Below are positions 9,361 through 22,006 of a stretch of 64,000 nt of DNA, one piece after another; within the stretch, counting starts at the first letter, position 1; each line of letters starts with the position of its first letter. The notes beneath the pieces are model-generated. The model was not told the origin of the DNA and did not search any database. It saw only the letters and a program-made list of their open reading frames with translations. Both the position numbers and the translations under genes were made by a program. The DNA is from Burkholderiaceae bacterium (lineage in GTDB: Bacteria > Pseudomonadota > Gammaproteobacteria > Burkholderiales > Burkholderiaceae_E): the NCBI GenBank assembly GCA_027493945.1, contig JAOSJU010000003.1, positions 107,756-171,755 of the forward strand. Direction: 5' to 3'.

Positions 9361-10062
9361 CTACAGCGGGACCACCGCCGATTCGACGCCGATCGACTTC
9401 AGCCTGGTGCGCGCCTGCTCGGCGTCCTCGCGGCTGGCGAACGGCCCGACGCGCACGCGAGTGCGCTCCCCCTGGGCGGTCTTGACGGTTTCGGTGTAGA
9501 CGCGCACGCCTGCCTTGCGCGCCTTGTCGGCCTGCGCGCGCGCGCTGCCGGCGTTTGCGAACGCGCCGAGCTGCACCGCGAAGTGCGCCGCCGATTTCGG
9601 CGCGCTGGCCGGCGCCGGCGCGGCCTCGGTCTTCGCGGCGGCCTGGGGTTTCGGAGCGACCTCGGTCTTCGGCGCTGCCTGCACTTTCGGTGCCGGCTGA
9701 GACTTCGGCACGGCCTCGGGCTTCGGCTCGACGGCGGACGGCTTCGGTGCCTCGTCCGGCGCTGCGGCGTCCTTCTCCGGCGCCATCGGCTCGACCGGCG
9801 GCACCACCGCGACCTCGGCGGGGCGCGCGGTCGATTCCTCGTCTTTCGCCGGCACCGCGGCGTCGCGCGGCGGAATCTCGACCTGTACGTCGGTGATCGC
9901 CTGGCGCGGCTCGGAGTCGAGCACCAGCGGCAACACAATCACGGCGGCAATGCCCAGCGCCAGCGCGCCGAGCAGGCGCCGACGGGCGCGCTTCTTCTGC
10001 GTCAGCGCCGGATCGAGCGCGCCGCGGTCGGCGTCGCCCGCGTCACGCCCGGCCATGGGCAC
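9361..10062 (-). CDS. SPOR domain protein (DedD/FtsN-like)
   Basis: About 233 aa. Bitopic division-associated protein: short basic cytoplasmic stretch (QKKRARRRLL), one membrane helix (about residues 30-48, GALALGIAAVIVLPLVL), a long Pro/Ala/Lys linker of repeated APK-type units (residues 90-150), and a C-terminal SPOR domain (FAVQLGAFANAGSARA to the end) of the kind that binds denuded septal peptidoglycan. This position, between folC and cvpA, is that of dedD in proteobacteria. The start is a GTG at 10062; an ATG two codons in (10056) is equally possible. No frame problem. Confidence 0.85.
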   Translation of the reverse strand: MPMAGRDAGDADRGALDPALTQKKRARRRLLGALALGIAAVIVLPLVLDSEPRQAITDVQVEIPPRDAAVPAKDEESTARPAEVAVVPPVEPMAPEKDAAAPDEAPKPSAVEPKPEAVPKSQPAPKVQAAPKTEVAPKPQAAAKTEAAPAPASAPKSAAHFAVQLGAFANAGSARAQADKARKAGVRVYTETVKTAQGERTRVRVGPFASREDAEQARTRLKSIGVESAVVPL

Positions 10063-10130
10063 CCGTGATCGCCGAGCACGGCGCGCACGCGGCGGCGCGC
10101 GAATCGGAGCGGAAGCCCCGGATGCAGACG

Positions 10131-11417
10131 CTACGCGGCACGTGCGGCAAGGATGTCGGCGACGGTGAGGAAGGATCCGAAGACGACGATTCTATCATTG
10201 GCGCTCGCGCGCCCCCGCGCCGCAGCGAGCGCCGACGACGGATCGGAATGGCACTCGATGCTCGTCTTCACACCGTCGCGTGCAATGCCGGCCGCTTCCA
10301 GCCGCCCGGCGATCCACTCCGCGCTGGCCGCGCGCGGCCCCGGCAGGTCGACCGCCAGCCAGTGGTCGACCCGGTGCTTCAGCGCGGCGATCACGCCATC
10401 GACGTCCTTGTCGCGCATCACGCCGAAGACCGCGAAGGTGCGCCTGAAGCCGCCCATCGCGTCGAGGTTGATCGCCGGGTGGGCGGCCGCGTGCGGGTTG
10501 TGCGCGACGTCGAGGATCACCACCGGCTGTCCCGGCAGCACCTGGAAGCGTCCCGGGAGCGACACGGCCGCCAGCCCCTCCCGCACCGCCTGCTGCTGCA
10601 CCGGCAGCCGCTCGCGCAGCGCCTCGAGCGCGGCCAGCGCACCGGCGGCGTTCTGCAACTGGTTGGCCCCGCGCAGCGCCGGATACGCCAGTCCGCTGCG
10701 ACGCTGCGCGCGCCCGCCGTAAGCCCACTGCTGGCGGTCGCCGCTGTGGTTGAAGTCGCGCCCGTGCAGCCAGAGATCGGCGCCGATCGAAGTCGCATGG
10801 TCGACCAGCGCCGCCGGCGGCGACGGGTCGCTGCAGATCGCCGGGCGGCCCTGGCGGAAGATGTGCGCCTTCTCCCAGCCGATGCGCTCGGGGTCGTCGC
10901 CCAGGTATTCGGTGTGATCGACGTCGACGCTGGTGACGATCGCGCAGTCGGCGTCGACCAGGTTCACCGCGTCGAGCCGCCCGCCCAGCCCCACTTCGAG
11001 GATCACCGCATCGAGCGCGCGCTGCGCGAACAGCCGCAACACCACGAGCGTGGTGAACTCGAACCGGGTGAGCGCGACCGCGCCGCGCGCGGCCTCGACC
11101 GCCTCGAACTGCGCGACCAGTTCCGCGTCGTCGACCGGCACGCCGCCGATGCGGGCCCGCTCGGCGAAGCGCACCAGGTGCGGCGAGGTGTAGAGGCCGA
11201 CCCGGTAGCCGGCGGCGAGCAGGATCGACTCGAGCATCGCGCAGGTCGAGCCCTTGCCGTTGGTGCCGCCCACGGTGATCACCGGGCAGGCGAACGACAG
11301 CGCGAGGCGCGAGGCGACCTCGCGCACCCGCTCGAGCCCGAGCTCGATCGTCTTCGGATGCAGCCGCTCGATGCGTCCCAGCCAGTCGCGCAGCGCCGGC
11401 GAATCGGCAGCGCTCAT
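10131..11417 (-). CDS. folC: Bifunctional folylpolyglutamate synthase/dihydrofolate synthase
   Basis: 428 aa. Adds glutamate to dihydropteroate and to folates using ATP. The P-loop ITVGGTNGKGST (residues 50-61) and LYTSPHLVRFAER are diagnostic of the Mur ligase-like FolC fold, and DVAHNPHAA marks the C-terminal domain. I chose the ATG at 11417 (MSAADSPALRDW) over an upstream in-frame start because that one would read far into accD. It sits 8 bp after the accD stop; accD-folC coupling is widespread in proteobacteria. Confidence 0.95.
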   Translation of the reverse strand: MSAADSPALRDWLGRIERLHPKTIELGLERVREVASRLALSFACPVITVGGTNGKGSTCAMLESILLAAGYRVGLYTSPHLVRFAERARIGGVPVDDAELVAQFEAVEAARGAVALTRFEFTTLVVLRLFAQRALDAVILEVGLGGRLDAVNLVDADCAIVTSVDVDHTEYLGDDPERIGWEKAHIFRQGRPAICSDPSPPAALVDHATSIGADLWLHGRDFNHSGDRQQWAYGGRAQRRSGLAYPALRGANQLQNAAGALAALEALRERLPVQQQAVREGLAAVSLPGRFQVLPGQPVVILDVAHNPHAAAHPAINLDAMGGFRRTFAVFGVMRDKDVDGVIAALKHRVDHWLAVDLPGPRAASAEWIAGRLEAAGIARDGVKTSIECHSDPSSALAAARGRASANDRIVVFGSFLTVADILAARAA

Positions 11418-11424
11418 CGGGGAA

Positions 11425-12294
11425 TCAGGAGACCGCTTCGCTCGACTGCCTGAGCAGCAACGCGAGCAGCCGCGCGATCTCGTCACGCATCGCCCGCCGG
11501 TCGACGATCATGTCGACCGCACCCTTCTCCAGCAGGAACTCGGCGCGCTGGAAGCCCTCGGGCAACTTTTCGCGCACCGTCTGCTCGATCACGCGCGGAC
11601 CGGCAAAGCCGATCAGCGCCTTGGGTTCGGCGATCACCAGGTCGCCCAGGAAGCAGAAGCTCGCCGACACGCCGCCCATCGTCGGGTCGGTGAGCACCGA
11701 GACGTACGGCAGGCGCTTCTCCGAGAGCTTCGTGAGCATCGCGGTGGTCTTGGCCATCTGCATCAACGACAGCAGGCCCTCCTGCATCCGCGCGCCGCCG
11801 GAGGCGGCGATCGACACGAACGGCACCTTCTGCTCGATCGCGCCCTGCACGCCGCGCGCGAAGCGCTCGCCGACCACCGACCCCATCGAGCCGCCCATGA
11901 AGTCGAACTCGAAGCAGGCCACCACGACCGGGATCGTGCGGATCGCGCCGCCCATCACCACCAGCGCGTCGGTCTCACCGGTGTCGTCGATCGCCTCCTG
12001 CAGGCGGTCGGGATACTTGCGGCTGTCCTTGAACTTCAGCGCGTCGACCGGCAGCACCTCGTGGCCGATCTCGTAGCGGCCTTCGGCGTCGAGCAGCAGG
12101 TCGAGCCGCTTGCGCGCCGACAGGCGCATGTGGTGCGTGCACTTCGGGCAGACGTTCAGGTTGGCCTCGAGGTCGGCCGAATAGAGCACCGCGTCGCACG
12201 ACGGGCACTTGACCCAGACGCCCTCGGGAACCTTCTTCCCGCCGGCGGCCGAGCGCTTGACGCGCGGGGGCAGCAGCTTGTCGAGCCAGGTCAT
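11425..12294 (-). CDS. accD: Acetyl-CoA carboxylase carboxyltransferase subunit beta
   Basis: 289 aa. The beta half of the carboxyltransferase, which moves CO2 from biotin to acetyl-CoA to start fatty acid synthesis. It has the N-terminal four-Cys zinc finger (CPSCD and CPKCT, about residues 30-52) and the crotonase-like core with [15 protein letters not shown] and [13 protein letters not shown]. Length and frame are normal. Its ATG overlaps the trpA stop (ATGA), continuing the translationally coupled trp-acc-fol run. Confidence 0.97.
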   Translation of the reverse strand: MTWLDKLLPPRVKRSAAGGKKVPEGVWVKCPSCDAVLYSADLEANLNVCPKCTHHMRLSARKRLDLLLDAEGRYEIGHEVLPVDALKFKDSRKYPDRLQEAIDDTGETDALVVMGGAIRTIPVVVACFEFDFMGGSMGSVVGERFARGVQGAIEQKVPFVSIAASGGARMQEGLLSLMQMAKTTAMLTKLSEKRLPYVSVLTDPTMGGVSASFCFLGDLVIAEPKALIGFAGPRVIEQTVREKLPEGFQRAEFLLEKGAVDMIVDRRAMRDEIARLLALLLRQSSEAVS

Positions 12295-13109
12295 GCAGTC
12301 ACCTCCGGATATGGCACGCCGTCGAGCGCGGCGCGAATCTCGGCCATGAACGCGCGGGCGCGCGCGGGCGCCTCGCCCGGCGGCCCGTCTTCGAGCAACT
12401 GGATCGTGCGGGTGCCGATGATCACCGCGTCGGCAGCCTCGGCCACTGCACGCGCGGTGGTGCCGTCGCGGATCCCGAAGCCCACGCCCACCGGCAGCGC
12501 GGTTCGCCTGCGGATCGCGCCGACGCGGCGCACCACGTCGTCGGTGTCGATGTTGCCGCCGGTGATTCCCTTGAGCGACACGTAGTAGACGTAGCCGCTG
12601 GCAATCGCCAGCACGCGGCCGGTGCGCTCTTCGGTGGTGGTGGGCGCGAGCAGGAAGATCGGGTCGATCGCGCGTGCGCGCGCCGCGGCCGCGAATGCCT
12701 CGGACTCCTCCGGCGGATAGTCGACGACGATCACGCCGTCCACGCCGGCCTGCGCCGCCTCGTCGAGGAAGCGTTCCGCGCCCATGCGCTCGACCGGATT
12801 GGCGTAGCCCATCAGCACCACGGGGGTGGCGTCGTCGCGGCCGCGAAACCCGCGCACGAAGCCGAGCACCTCGCGCATGCCCACGCCGAGCGAGAGGGCG
12901 CGCTCGTTGGCGTGCTGGATCACCGGGCCGTCGGCCATCGGGTCGGAGAACGGCACGCCGAGCTCGATCGCGTCGGCGCCGCCCGCCACCAGCGCGTGCA
13001 TGATCGGCACGGTGAGCCCCGGCTCCGGGAAGCCCGACGTGACGTAGGGAATCAGGGCCTTGCGGCCCGCCGCGGAAAGCCGCTGGAACGTGGTCGCCAG
13101 TCGCGACAT
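12291..13109 (-). CDS. trpA: Tryptophan synthase alpha subunit
   Basis: 272 aa TIM barrel that cleaves indole-3-glycerol phosphate and passes indole to TrpB. The motif [14 protein letters not shown] holds the catalytic Glu, and the catalytic Asp lies in [14 protein letters not shown]. The phosphate-binding loop GVGFGIRD is near residues 210-217. The ATG at 13109 shares its A with the trpB stop (TGATG). An intact gene; longer readings through it are not real. Confidence 0.96.
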   Translation of the reverse strand: MSRLATTFQRLSAAGRKALIPYVTSGFPEPGLTVPIMHALVAGGADAIELGVPFSDPMADGPVIQHANERALSLGVGMREVLGFVRGFRGRDDATPVVLMGYANPVERMGAERFLDEAAQAGVDGVIVVDYPPEESEAFAAAARARAIDPIFLLAPTTTEERTGRVLAIASGYVYYVSLKGITGGNIDTDDVVRRVGAIRRRTALPVGVGFGIRDGTTARAVAEAADAVIIGTRTIQLLEDGPPGEAPARARAFMAEIRAALDGVPYPEVTA

Positions 13110-14308
13110 CAGAAGCGGATCCCCGCGCGCTGCGCGACCGTGTGCATGTCCTTGTCGCCGCGTCCCGAGAGGTTCACCAGGATGATGCGGTCGTTCGCGA
13201 GCGTGGGCGCAAGGCGCGCCGCATAGGCCAGCGCGTGGCTCGATTCGAGCGCCGGGATGATGCCTTCGATGCGGCAGCAGTCGTGGAACGCGCGCAGCGC
13301 CTCGGCGTCGTCGACCACTTCGTAGCTCGCGCGCCCGGTGTCCTTCAGCCACGCGTGCTCGGGACCGACGCCCGGATAGTCGAGTCCGGCCGAGACCGAA
13401 TGCGTGTCGACGATCTGCCCGTTTTCGTCCTGCAGCAGGTAGGTGCGGTTGCCGTGCAGCACGCCCGGCGCGCCGGCGGTAAGCGAAGCCGCGTGCCGGC
13501 CGGTGGCCAGCCCCTCGCCGCCCGCCTCCACGCCGACCAGCCGCACCCCGGGCATGTCGATGTACGGAAAGAAGATGCCGATCGCGTTGGAGCCGCCGCC
13601 CACGCAGGCCACGACGTAGTCGGGCTGGCGGCCGGCGTCCACCGGCATCTGCCGCTTGCACTCGTTGCCGATCACCGACTGGAAATCGCGCACCATCATC
13701 GGGTACGGATGCGGCCCGGCCACCGTGCCGATGATGTAGAAAGTGTCCTCGACGTTGGTGACCCAGTCGCGCATCGCCTCGTTCAGCGCGTCCTTAAGCG
13801 TCTTCGAGCCGGAATCGACCGGCACCACCTCGGCGCCCAGCAGCTTCATCCGGTAGACGTTCTGCGCCTGCCGCGCGACGTCTTCCGAGCCCATGTAGAC
13901 GACGCACTTCATCCCGTAGCGGGCCGCGACCGTCGCGGTGGCCACGCCGTGCTGGCCGGCGCCGGTTTCGGCGATGACGCGCGGCTTGCCCATCCGCCTG
14001 GCGAGCAGCGCCCGGCCGATGGTGTTGTTGATCTTGTGCGCGCCGGTGTGGTTCAGGTCTTCGCGCTTGAACCAGATCTGCGCGCCGCCGAGCATCTCCG
14101 ACCAGCGCCTGGCGTGGTAGACCGGACTGGGCCGGCCGACGAAGTGCACGAGCTCGTAGTCGAACTCGGCGACGAACTCCGGGTCGTTGCGGTAATGCCC
14201 GTAGGCAAGGCGCAGCTCCCCGAGCGCGTGCACGAGGGTCTCTGCAACGAAGATGCCGCCATAGGGACCAAAGTGGCCCCGGGCATCCGGTAGGTCGTAC
14301 GGCTTCAT
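13109..14308 (-). CDS. trpB: Tryptophan synthase beta subunit
   Basis: 399 aa PLP enzyme joining indole and serine to make tryptophan. The PLP lysine is in [14 protein letters not shown] (about residue 90), the substrate Glu in AETGAGQHG, and the phosphate-binding glycine loop is [10 protein letters not shown]. It opens [18 protein letters not shown], a standard TrpB start. The ATG overlaps the trpF stop (ATGA), so trpF-trpB-trpA are coupled. No frame problems. Confidence 0.97.
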   Translation of the reverse strand: MKPYDLPDARGHFGPYGGIFVAETLVHALGELRLAYGHYRNDPEFVAEFDYELVHFVGRPSPVYHARRWSEMLGGAQIWFKREDLNHTGAHKINNTIGRALLARRMGKPRVIAETGAGQHGVATATVAARYGMKCVVYMGSEDVARQAQNVYRMKLLGAEVVPVDSGSKTLKDALNEAMRDWVTNVEDTFYIIGTVAGPHPYPMMVRDFQSVIGNECKRQMPVDAGRQPDYVVACVGGGSNAIGIFFPYIDMPGVRLVGVEAGGEGLATGRHAASLTAGAPGVLHGNRTYLLQDENGQIVDTHSVSAGLDYPGVGPEHAWLKDTGRASYEVVDDAEALRAFHDCCRIEGIIPALESSHALAYAARLAPTLANDRIILVNLSGRGDKDMHTVAQRAGIRF

Positions 14309-14965
14309 CGTGAATCCTGTCGTGCCGAATCGGCCCGCAGCACTTCTGCGACGAACCGTTCCATGCGCTCGCGCGACTTCACGCGCGGGTCGGGTTTCGG
14401 CCCCCGACCCGGATGCCGGTCGACACGTCGACCATCGTCGGCTGCAGTTGCGCGATCGCCTCCGCGACGTTCTCCGGCGCCAGGCCCCCGACAACACGAT
14501 CGGCAGGGAGCGCTCGCGCGGCACCCGTGACCAGTCGAAGCCTTCGCCGCTGCCGCCGTAGCCGGGGCTGTGCGAATCGAGCAGCAACGCCTCGGCACTG
14601 GCGTAGCGATCGAGCGATTCTATCAAATCGACCCCCTCGCCCATCCGGATGGCGCGCCAGTACGACAGGCCCGCCGGGCGCTCGTTCTCGCAGGTGAGCG
14701 GGTCCTCGTCGCCGTGAAACTGGATCACGTCGAGCCCGACCGCGCCGGCCACGCGGCGAATCTCGCCCTCGGGCGCGTTCACGAAGAGCCCCACCGCGGC
14801 CACCCACGACGGCAGCAGCCGGCGCAGGCCGGCGGCCTGCGCGACGCCGAGCGCCCTGGGGCTCCTCGGGTAGAAGACGAAACCGACCGCGTCCACGCCG
14901 AGCGCCGCAGCGTTGCGGACGTCGTCGGCGCGCACCAGCCCGCAGAACTTGATCCGGGTGCGCAT
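14305..14965 (-). CDS. trpF: Phosphoribosylanthranilate isomerase, two frameshifts
   Basis: Third step of tryptophan synthesis, an Amadori rearrangement on a TIM barrel. It starts [16 protein letters not shown] with the catalytic Cys; FHGDEDP and [19 protein letters not shown] follow. The frame moves near 14485 (a C5 run; LPIVLSG continues as [16 protein letters not shown]) and again near 14400 (a C5 run; DVSTGIR continues as [17 protein letters not shown]). Both shifts lie at C5 homopolymers, suggesting consensus errors. An in-frame ATG at 15055 overlaps the truA stop and would add 30 non-conserved Ala/Arg-rich residues. I prefer 14965 by homology, although the upstream overlap is a tempting coupling signal. 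Confidence 0.85.
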
Positions 14966-15051
14966 CGGCGGCAGTTTAGCCGCCGCCGCGCCGGCCGCGC
15001 GACGACCGGCATCGCCGCGCAGCTCGCCGCCCCGATCGTTGCGCGCGTCGC

Positions 15052-15840
15052 TCATGCGAGGCAGTCGGGAAACTCGCCGCCCCAGGAAGGCACGCCATGG
15101 CGCGCGTCGTATTGCGCGCCGTCGAGATACAGGCCGTCGGGCGCGAAAGTGGCCGGTGCGTGGCGACGATCGCGGCCCGCGAGCACTTGCGCGATCCACT
15201 CCGGCGGATGGCGCCCCTCGCCCACCGCGAGCAGCGCGCCCATCAGGTTGCGGATCATGTGATGCAGGAACGCGTTGGCGGTGAAGGTGAACACGACGAA
15301 AGGGCCGCGCTCGTCGAGCGTCAGCGCCTCGAGCCTGCGCACCGGCGAGGCCGCCTGGCACTCGGCCGAGCGGAACGCGGAGAAGTCGTGCTCGCCCACC
15401 ACCAGCGCCGCGGCCTCGCGCATGCGGGCGGCGTCGGGGGCGCGGAAGGTCCAGCCGACGCGGCGCGCGAGCAGCGGATGGCGCACGGGCGAGCGATACA
15501 GCAGGTAGCGATAGCGCCTGCGCCGCGCGCCGTAGCGCGCATGAAACTCGCCGTCCACCTGCGTGGCGCTGCGCACCGCCAGCCCCTCGGGCAGGTGCGA
15601 GTTCACTCCGCGTACCCACGCTGACAGCGGACGTGCGGCATCGCTGTCGAAGTGCACCACCTGGCGCAACGCGTGCACGCCGGTGTCGGTGCGGCCGGCG
15701 CAGATCGTGCCGACCGGATGCCCGGCAATCGCGCCGAGCGCGCGTTCGAGCACGTCCTGCGCCGCCTCGCCGCCGGGCTGGGTCTGCCAGCCGTTGAAGC
15801 GGCTGCCGTCGTAGGCGAGCGTGAGAGCGAATCTGGGCAT
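15052..15840 (-). CDS. truA: tRNA pseudouridine(38-40) synthase
   Basis: 262 aa. Makes pseudouridine at positions 38-40 of the tRNA anticodon arm. It opens [15 protein letters not shown], holds the catalytic Asp in [11 protein letters not shown] (about residue 52), and has RRYRYLLY and [11 protein letters not shown] downstream. Frame intact. It is the first gene after the fimV terminator, so transcription of the truA-trpFBA-accD-folC run probably restarts near 15840 or depends on read-through. Its stop overlaps a possible upstream trpF start. Confidence 0.95.
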   Translation of the reverse strand: MPRFALTLAYDGSRFNGWQTQPGGEAAQDVLERALGAIAGHPVGTICAGRTDTGVHALRQVVHFDSDAARPLSAWVRGVNSHLPEGLAVRSATQVDGEFHARYGARRRRYRYLLYRSPVRHPLLARRVGWTFRAPDAARMREAAALVVGEHDFSAFRSAECQAASPVRRLEALTLDERGPFVVFTFTANAFLHHMIRNLMGALLAVGEGRHPPEWIAQVLAGRDRRHAPATFAPDGLYLDGAQYDARHGVPSWGGEFPDCLA

Positions 15841-15846
15841 CGGGCG

Positions 15847-15874
15847 AAAAAAAACGGGAAGCCGAGGCTTCCCG
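15847..15874 (-). terminator. Rho-independent terminator after fimV
   Basis: On the minus strand a perfect 9-bp stem (CGGGAAGCC/GGCTTCCCG, 15855-15874) is followed by eight T (15847-15854). It lies between the fimV stop and the truA start, so it separates fimV mRNA from the trp-acc-fol transcript. Confidence 0.9.
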
Positions 15875-15896
15875 AGGCACTGCGGTTTTCGGGAAC

Positions 15897-18778
15897 TTAT
15901 CCGATCTTCGCAAGCATCGAACGTGCCTTCTGCTGTTGTGCGGTGTCGCCGCCCTTGAGCACTTCTTCGAGCAGCTCGCGGGCACCTTCCTTGTCGCCGA
16001 TCTCCTCGTAGGCCGAGGCCAGATCGAGCTTGGTGGCCATCTCTTGCCAGCGCGACGAATCGACCGCCGGCGCCACCTCGGTTTCGGCAGGCGCGAGACT
16101 GACGTCGCCGATCGCGCCGGCCACCGCCCGCTCGTCGATCGCCGCCTCCACATCCAGCCCTTCGAGCGCCGGAAGGTCGATCTTGAAGTCGCCGAGATCG
16201 GCCAGCGCGGCCGGTTCGGTGGCCGTCGCCGCAGTGGAGAACCCCTCTTCGGCAACCGGCGCCGCAGCCGTGCCCACATCGAGCGACGGCAGATCGAAGC
16301 GGCCGTCGATCGCGCGGGCGAGATCGGATTCGGACAGCGCGGCCTCCTCGGCCGGCATGCCGCCCGCCTCGCGCATGCTCGCGGCGCGGCCGATCGTGGT
16401 GTCGAGGTCGAGATCGAAGTCGAGCGCCGGGATCTCCGGCGCGGCGGCAGCCTCGCCATCCATCGGCACCGTCTCGGCGAACGAGGCGGGACCGGCTTTG
16501 CCCCGGTGCCCGGTGGCGTCGTCGCCCGGCAGCATGCGATCGGCAGGGAGCATCGCCTCTGCCCCCGCGGCCGCCGCAGCCAGCCCTGCCGCACCCGACA
16601 GCGCCGCCGAAGGAGCGGCAGGAGCGGCCGCGCCCGACGTGGCGGGCGTTGCGACCGCTGCAGGCGCCGGGAAGCCGCCCTCGGGCGCCGCCGGAGCTTC
16701 GCCCTGCCCGGTGTAGAGCGGATTGGCCGGATCGATCGACAGCCCGAGCGTGACCACCCTCGGCCACTCCTCGTTCTGCCCGCCGGTCTGGTCGTACATC
16801 TCCTGGGCCAGCACGCCGAAGGCTGCCGCATCCTTGCGGCCGGCGTGGATCTCGAGCAGCTTGAGGCGGATTGCCTGGCGCTCGGGCTGCTTCTTCAGCG
16901 CATCCTTCAGGATCTCCTCGGCCTGCGCCTCGCGCCCGTAGGCGATGTAGACCTCGGCTTCGGCAATCGGATCGACCTCGGTCGAATGGACGTCGACACC
17001 GCTGTCGCGCGTGCTGGTGGCGAACAGGCTGCTGCTGGTATCGACCGCCTGACCGCCGGTGGATCCAAACAGCGAATTCGCGGTGAACGCATCGGCCGCA
17101 ACCAGGCTGTCTTCGTCGAGTTGCTCGGCCTTCTTGCGCCGGCGTACCGAGTACATGCCGTAGGCGCCAAGCGCAAGCACGATCGCGCCCAGGCCCGGAA
17201 GCGTGAGCGGATTGGCGATCAGGTCGTCGATGAAGCCGGGTTCCTCGGCCGGAGCCGGCGCAGGGGCGGGCTTCGCTGCGGCCGGCGCGGCGGCCGGAGC
17301 CTGCGCGGCGGGCGCCGCCGCTTCGGCCGGCGCAGGCTGCGCTGCCGTGGTCTCGGCCGGAGCCGGCTGCACAGCCGAAGGCGTCGCGGGCGCGGTGGCC
17401 GGCGCCTGGGCCGCCGCGGAGGCCGCGGGCGCGGCCACCGTGCCGGCGGCCGTGGCGCCAGAAGCGCGCGCCGCCTCGACCTGCCGTTGCAGCTCGGCGA
17501 GTTGCTGGTTCTTCAACTCGACCAGCTTCTGCAGGTCGGCGACGTTCTTCTCGAGCGCGACCACCCGCTCCTGCTGTTCGCGAAGCGCGGCCTCGCGCGC
17601 GATCTGCGTTTCGGCGCCCTTGTCGGCACCGACCGCGGCGCCGGCGGCGCCAGCACCCTTGCCGGCCGCCTTGCCGGCGGCCTCGCCCGTGCGCGACAGC
17701 TTCAGCTGGTCGCCCGGGGCGGCTTCGGCAGACTTTTTCTTCGGCGCCGGCGATCGTGCCGGCAGCAGTCTGCCCGGCCTGGGCCGGTTCGACGCGGCGC
17801 GCCGCAGCAGCCAGCCGCTCGCGATACGCGCGGAAAGTGGCCGCTTCGGCGCGGATCTGCTTGCGGGCAGCCGTGGCGTCGACCGCCGCCATCGTGTCGT
17901 GACCGGGAATCTCGAGTTGTTTGCCGGCCAGCATCTGATGGACGCTGCCGAAGAACGCGCTGCGGTTCGCGTCGTAGATCGCGATGATTGCCTGCTCGAC
18001 CGAGACGTCGGCCGGCTTCACCCGTGCCGCGATGTCCGCCAGCGTGTCGCCCGAGCGCGTGGTGACCTCATCGGTCGCACCCGATGCGGCGGCCGTCGAC
18101 GGCGTCGCGGTGCGCGCCGGGCTCGCCGCGGCGGTGCTCGGGCGTGCGCTGGCCGCCGGACTGCTCGCCGCCGGCGCGGGACTCGCCGACGCTGCAGGCA
18201 CGGCCGCCGGAGTCGGCGCCACCTGCGCACTCGGGGTGCGCGTGGTTGCGACGCTGGGTGTCACGATCTGTTGCGTGGCAGCCCCGCCGCCGACGGTGTC
18301 GCGGGCCCCGATACGCAGTTCGGGCGGATCGAGCAGGAAGGTGTACTCACGGACAAACTTGCCCGACGCCCAGTTCAGCTCGACCATCAGGTCGACGAAG
18401 GGCTCGTTGATCGGCTGCGCGGAAGTGATCCGCACCACTGCCGAACGATCCGGGCGGCGGTCGATCGAGAACTTCAACGCGGTGAGCGCCGGATTGAACT
18501 CGAGTCCGGCCTGCCGGAAGGCCTCGGGCGCGGCAAGCCGCGCGCTGAGCGAGCCGAGTTCGTCGAGCCCGAGCGAGGTGACCTCGACCTCGGCGCGCAA
18601 CGGTTGGCCCAGCGCCGACTGGACGGTGAGACGTCCCGAGGCCGGCTGCGTCGGCGGCATCGGGCACCGCGCCCGCGAGGGCCGCCGCGATCGCCACTGC
18701 TAGAATTGTCGGAGTGCCCCTTCGGCGCCGTCCGACCGGTTGTACTTGCGTCGATTTCACGCTTGTCCCCAGTGGCAT
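15897..18778 (-). CDS. fimV: FimV-like peptidoglycan-binding TPR protein, two frameshifts
   Basis: Large inner-membrane/periplasmic protein tied in other species to type IV pili and polar organisation. The pieces, in order: basic stretch and signal sequence ([16 protein letters not shown]), FimV N-terminal domain ([18 protein letters not shown] to [10 protein letters not shown] region), a LysM-like segment ([14 protein letters not shown]), coiled coil ([20 protein letters not shown]), Pro/Ala linker, one membrane helix ([19 protein letters not shown]), an acidic region and the FimV C-terminal TPR end ([21 protein letters not shown]). The frame breaks at CTCGGGA near 18635 (one extra base) and near 17740-17790. 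Start 18778 or 18802. It sits between asd and truA, the normal Burkholderiales place. Confidence 0.85.
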
Positions 18779-18917
18779 GAAGCGATTTTTCGAGGCTAAC
18801 ATCAGCCACTTACCCGCGCAAGCTTAGGAAGTGGCCGAAGTTCGGCCCGTGGCGCTCACGTGACGAACGGCGTCTGGCAGGCATCCGACGGCGTCCGGCC
18901 GTCCCCGGGCGAGACGC

Positions 18918-20039
18918 TCAGGATGCCAACAGCCTCAACATGCGCCGCAGCGGCTCGGCCGCACCCCACAGCAACTGGTCACCCACGGTGAACGCGCTGA
19001 GGTAGCCGGCGCCCAGCGACAGCTTGCGCAGCCGCCCGATCGGCACCGCGAGGCTGCCGTTGACCGCCACCGGCGAGAGCTCGCGGATAGTGGCCTCGCG
19101 CGTGTTGGGGACGAGCTTCACCCACCGGTTGCCCGAGGCGACGATCGACTCGATCTCGTCGAGCGGTGCATCGCGGCGCAGCTTGATCGTGAGCGCCTGA
19201 CTGTGGCAGCGCATCGCGCCGATGCGCACGCACAGGCTCTCGATCGGGATGTGGCCCGACCCCGAGGCCGGCAGCCCGAGAATCTTGTTGCACTCGGCGT
19301 CGCCCTTCCATTCCTCGCGCGAAGTGCCGTTGCCGAGGTCCTTGTCGATCCAGGGAATCAGGCTGCCCGCCAGCGGCACGCCGAAGTTGGCGGTCGGGAA
19401 CGCATCCGAGCGCATCGCCTGCGACACCTTCGCGTCGATCTCGAGGATCGCCGAAGCCGGGTCGGCCAGCAGCGGGGCCACCGCCGCGTGCGCGGCGCCC
19501 ATCTGCGCGAGCAGCTCGCGCATGTTCTGCGCGCCGGCGCCCGAAGCCGCTTGGTAGGTCATCGCGCTGATCCACTCGACCAGGTTTTCGCGGAACAGGC
19601 CGTTCAGTCCCATCATCATCAGGCTGACCGTGCAGTTGCCGCCGACGAAGGTGCGCCCGCCGCGCGCCAGCGCGTCCTTGATCACGTGCAGGTTCAGCGG
19701 GTCGAGGATGATGACCGCATCGTCCTTCATCCGCAGCGCCGAGGCCGCGTCGATCCAGTGGCCGTTCCAGCCGGCCGCGCGCAGCTTCGGATAGACGTCG
19801 TGGGTCCAGTCGCCGCCCTGGCAGGTGAGCACGACGTCCATCTTCTTCAGCAGGTCGATGTCGCCGGCGCCGTGCAGCCTGCGCTCGCCCAGGTTGGCCA
19901 CCTCGGGCGCCGCGCCTCCGGCATTCGAGGTGCTGAAGAACACCGTCTCGACGTGCGCGAAGTCGTTTTCCTCGCGCATGCGCTGCATCAGCACGGAACC
20001 GACCATTCCGCGCCACCCGACCATTCCGACCTTCAACAT
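18918..20039 (-). CDS. asd: [21 protein letters not shown] dehydrogenase
   Basis: 373 aa. Reduces aspartyl phosphate to the semialdehyde for lysine, threonine, methionine and diaminopimelate. The NADP-binding start is [14 protein letters not shown], the catalytic Cys is in [13 protein letters not shown] (about residue 136), and [14 protein letters not shown] and [13 protein letters not shown] are typical of the gram-negative long form. Frame intact. It follows leuB by about 50 bp; the leuB-asd-fimV order is conserved in the order. The 114 bp up to fimV shows no clear signal. Confidence 0.96.
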   Translation of the reverse strand: MLKVGMVGWRGMVGSVLMQRMREENDFAHVETVFFSTSNAGGAAPEVANLGERRLHGAGDIDLLKKMDVVLTCQGGDWTHDVYPKLRAAGWNGHWIDAASALRMKDDAVIILDPLNLHVIKDALARGGRTFVGGNCTVSLMMMGLNGLFRENLVEWISAMTYQAASGAGAQNMRELLAQMGAAHAAVAPLLADPASAILEIDAKVSQAMRSDAFPTANFGVPLAGSLIPWIDKDLGNGTSREEWKGDAECNKILGLPASGSGHIPIESLCVRIGAMRCHSQALTIKLRRDAPLDEIESIVASGNRWVKLVPNTREATIRELSPVAVNGSLAVPIGRLRKLSLGAGYLSAFTVGDQLLWGAAEPLRRMLRLLAS

Positions 20040-20088
20040 GACATCACTCCCTGATCGCGCCGGCGCCTTTGCGCCGGCCGCGTCGTCT

Positions 20089-21988
<1,900 letters not shown>

Positions 21989-22006
21989 CGTTGCCCCTCG
22001 GTTCGA

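Noticed and set aside
13109..18660. 1200-codon frames spanning trpB, trpF, truA and fimV
   Set aside because: They are joins of true genes in the same frame with intergenic or shifted sequence; each contains conserved parts of separate proteins.
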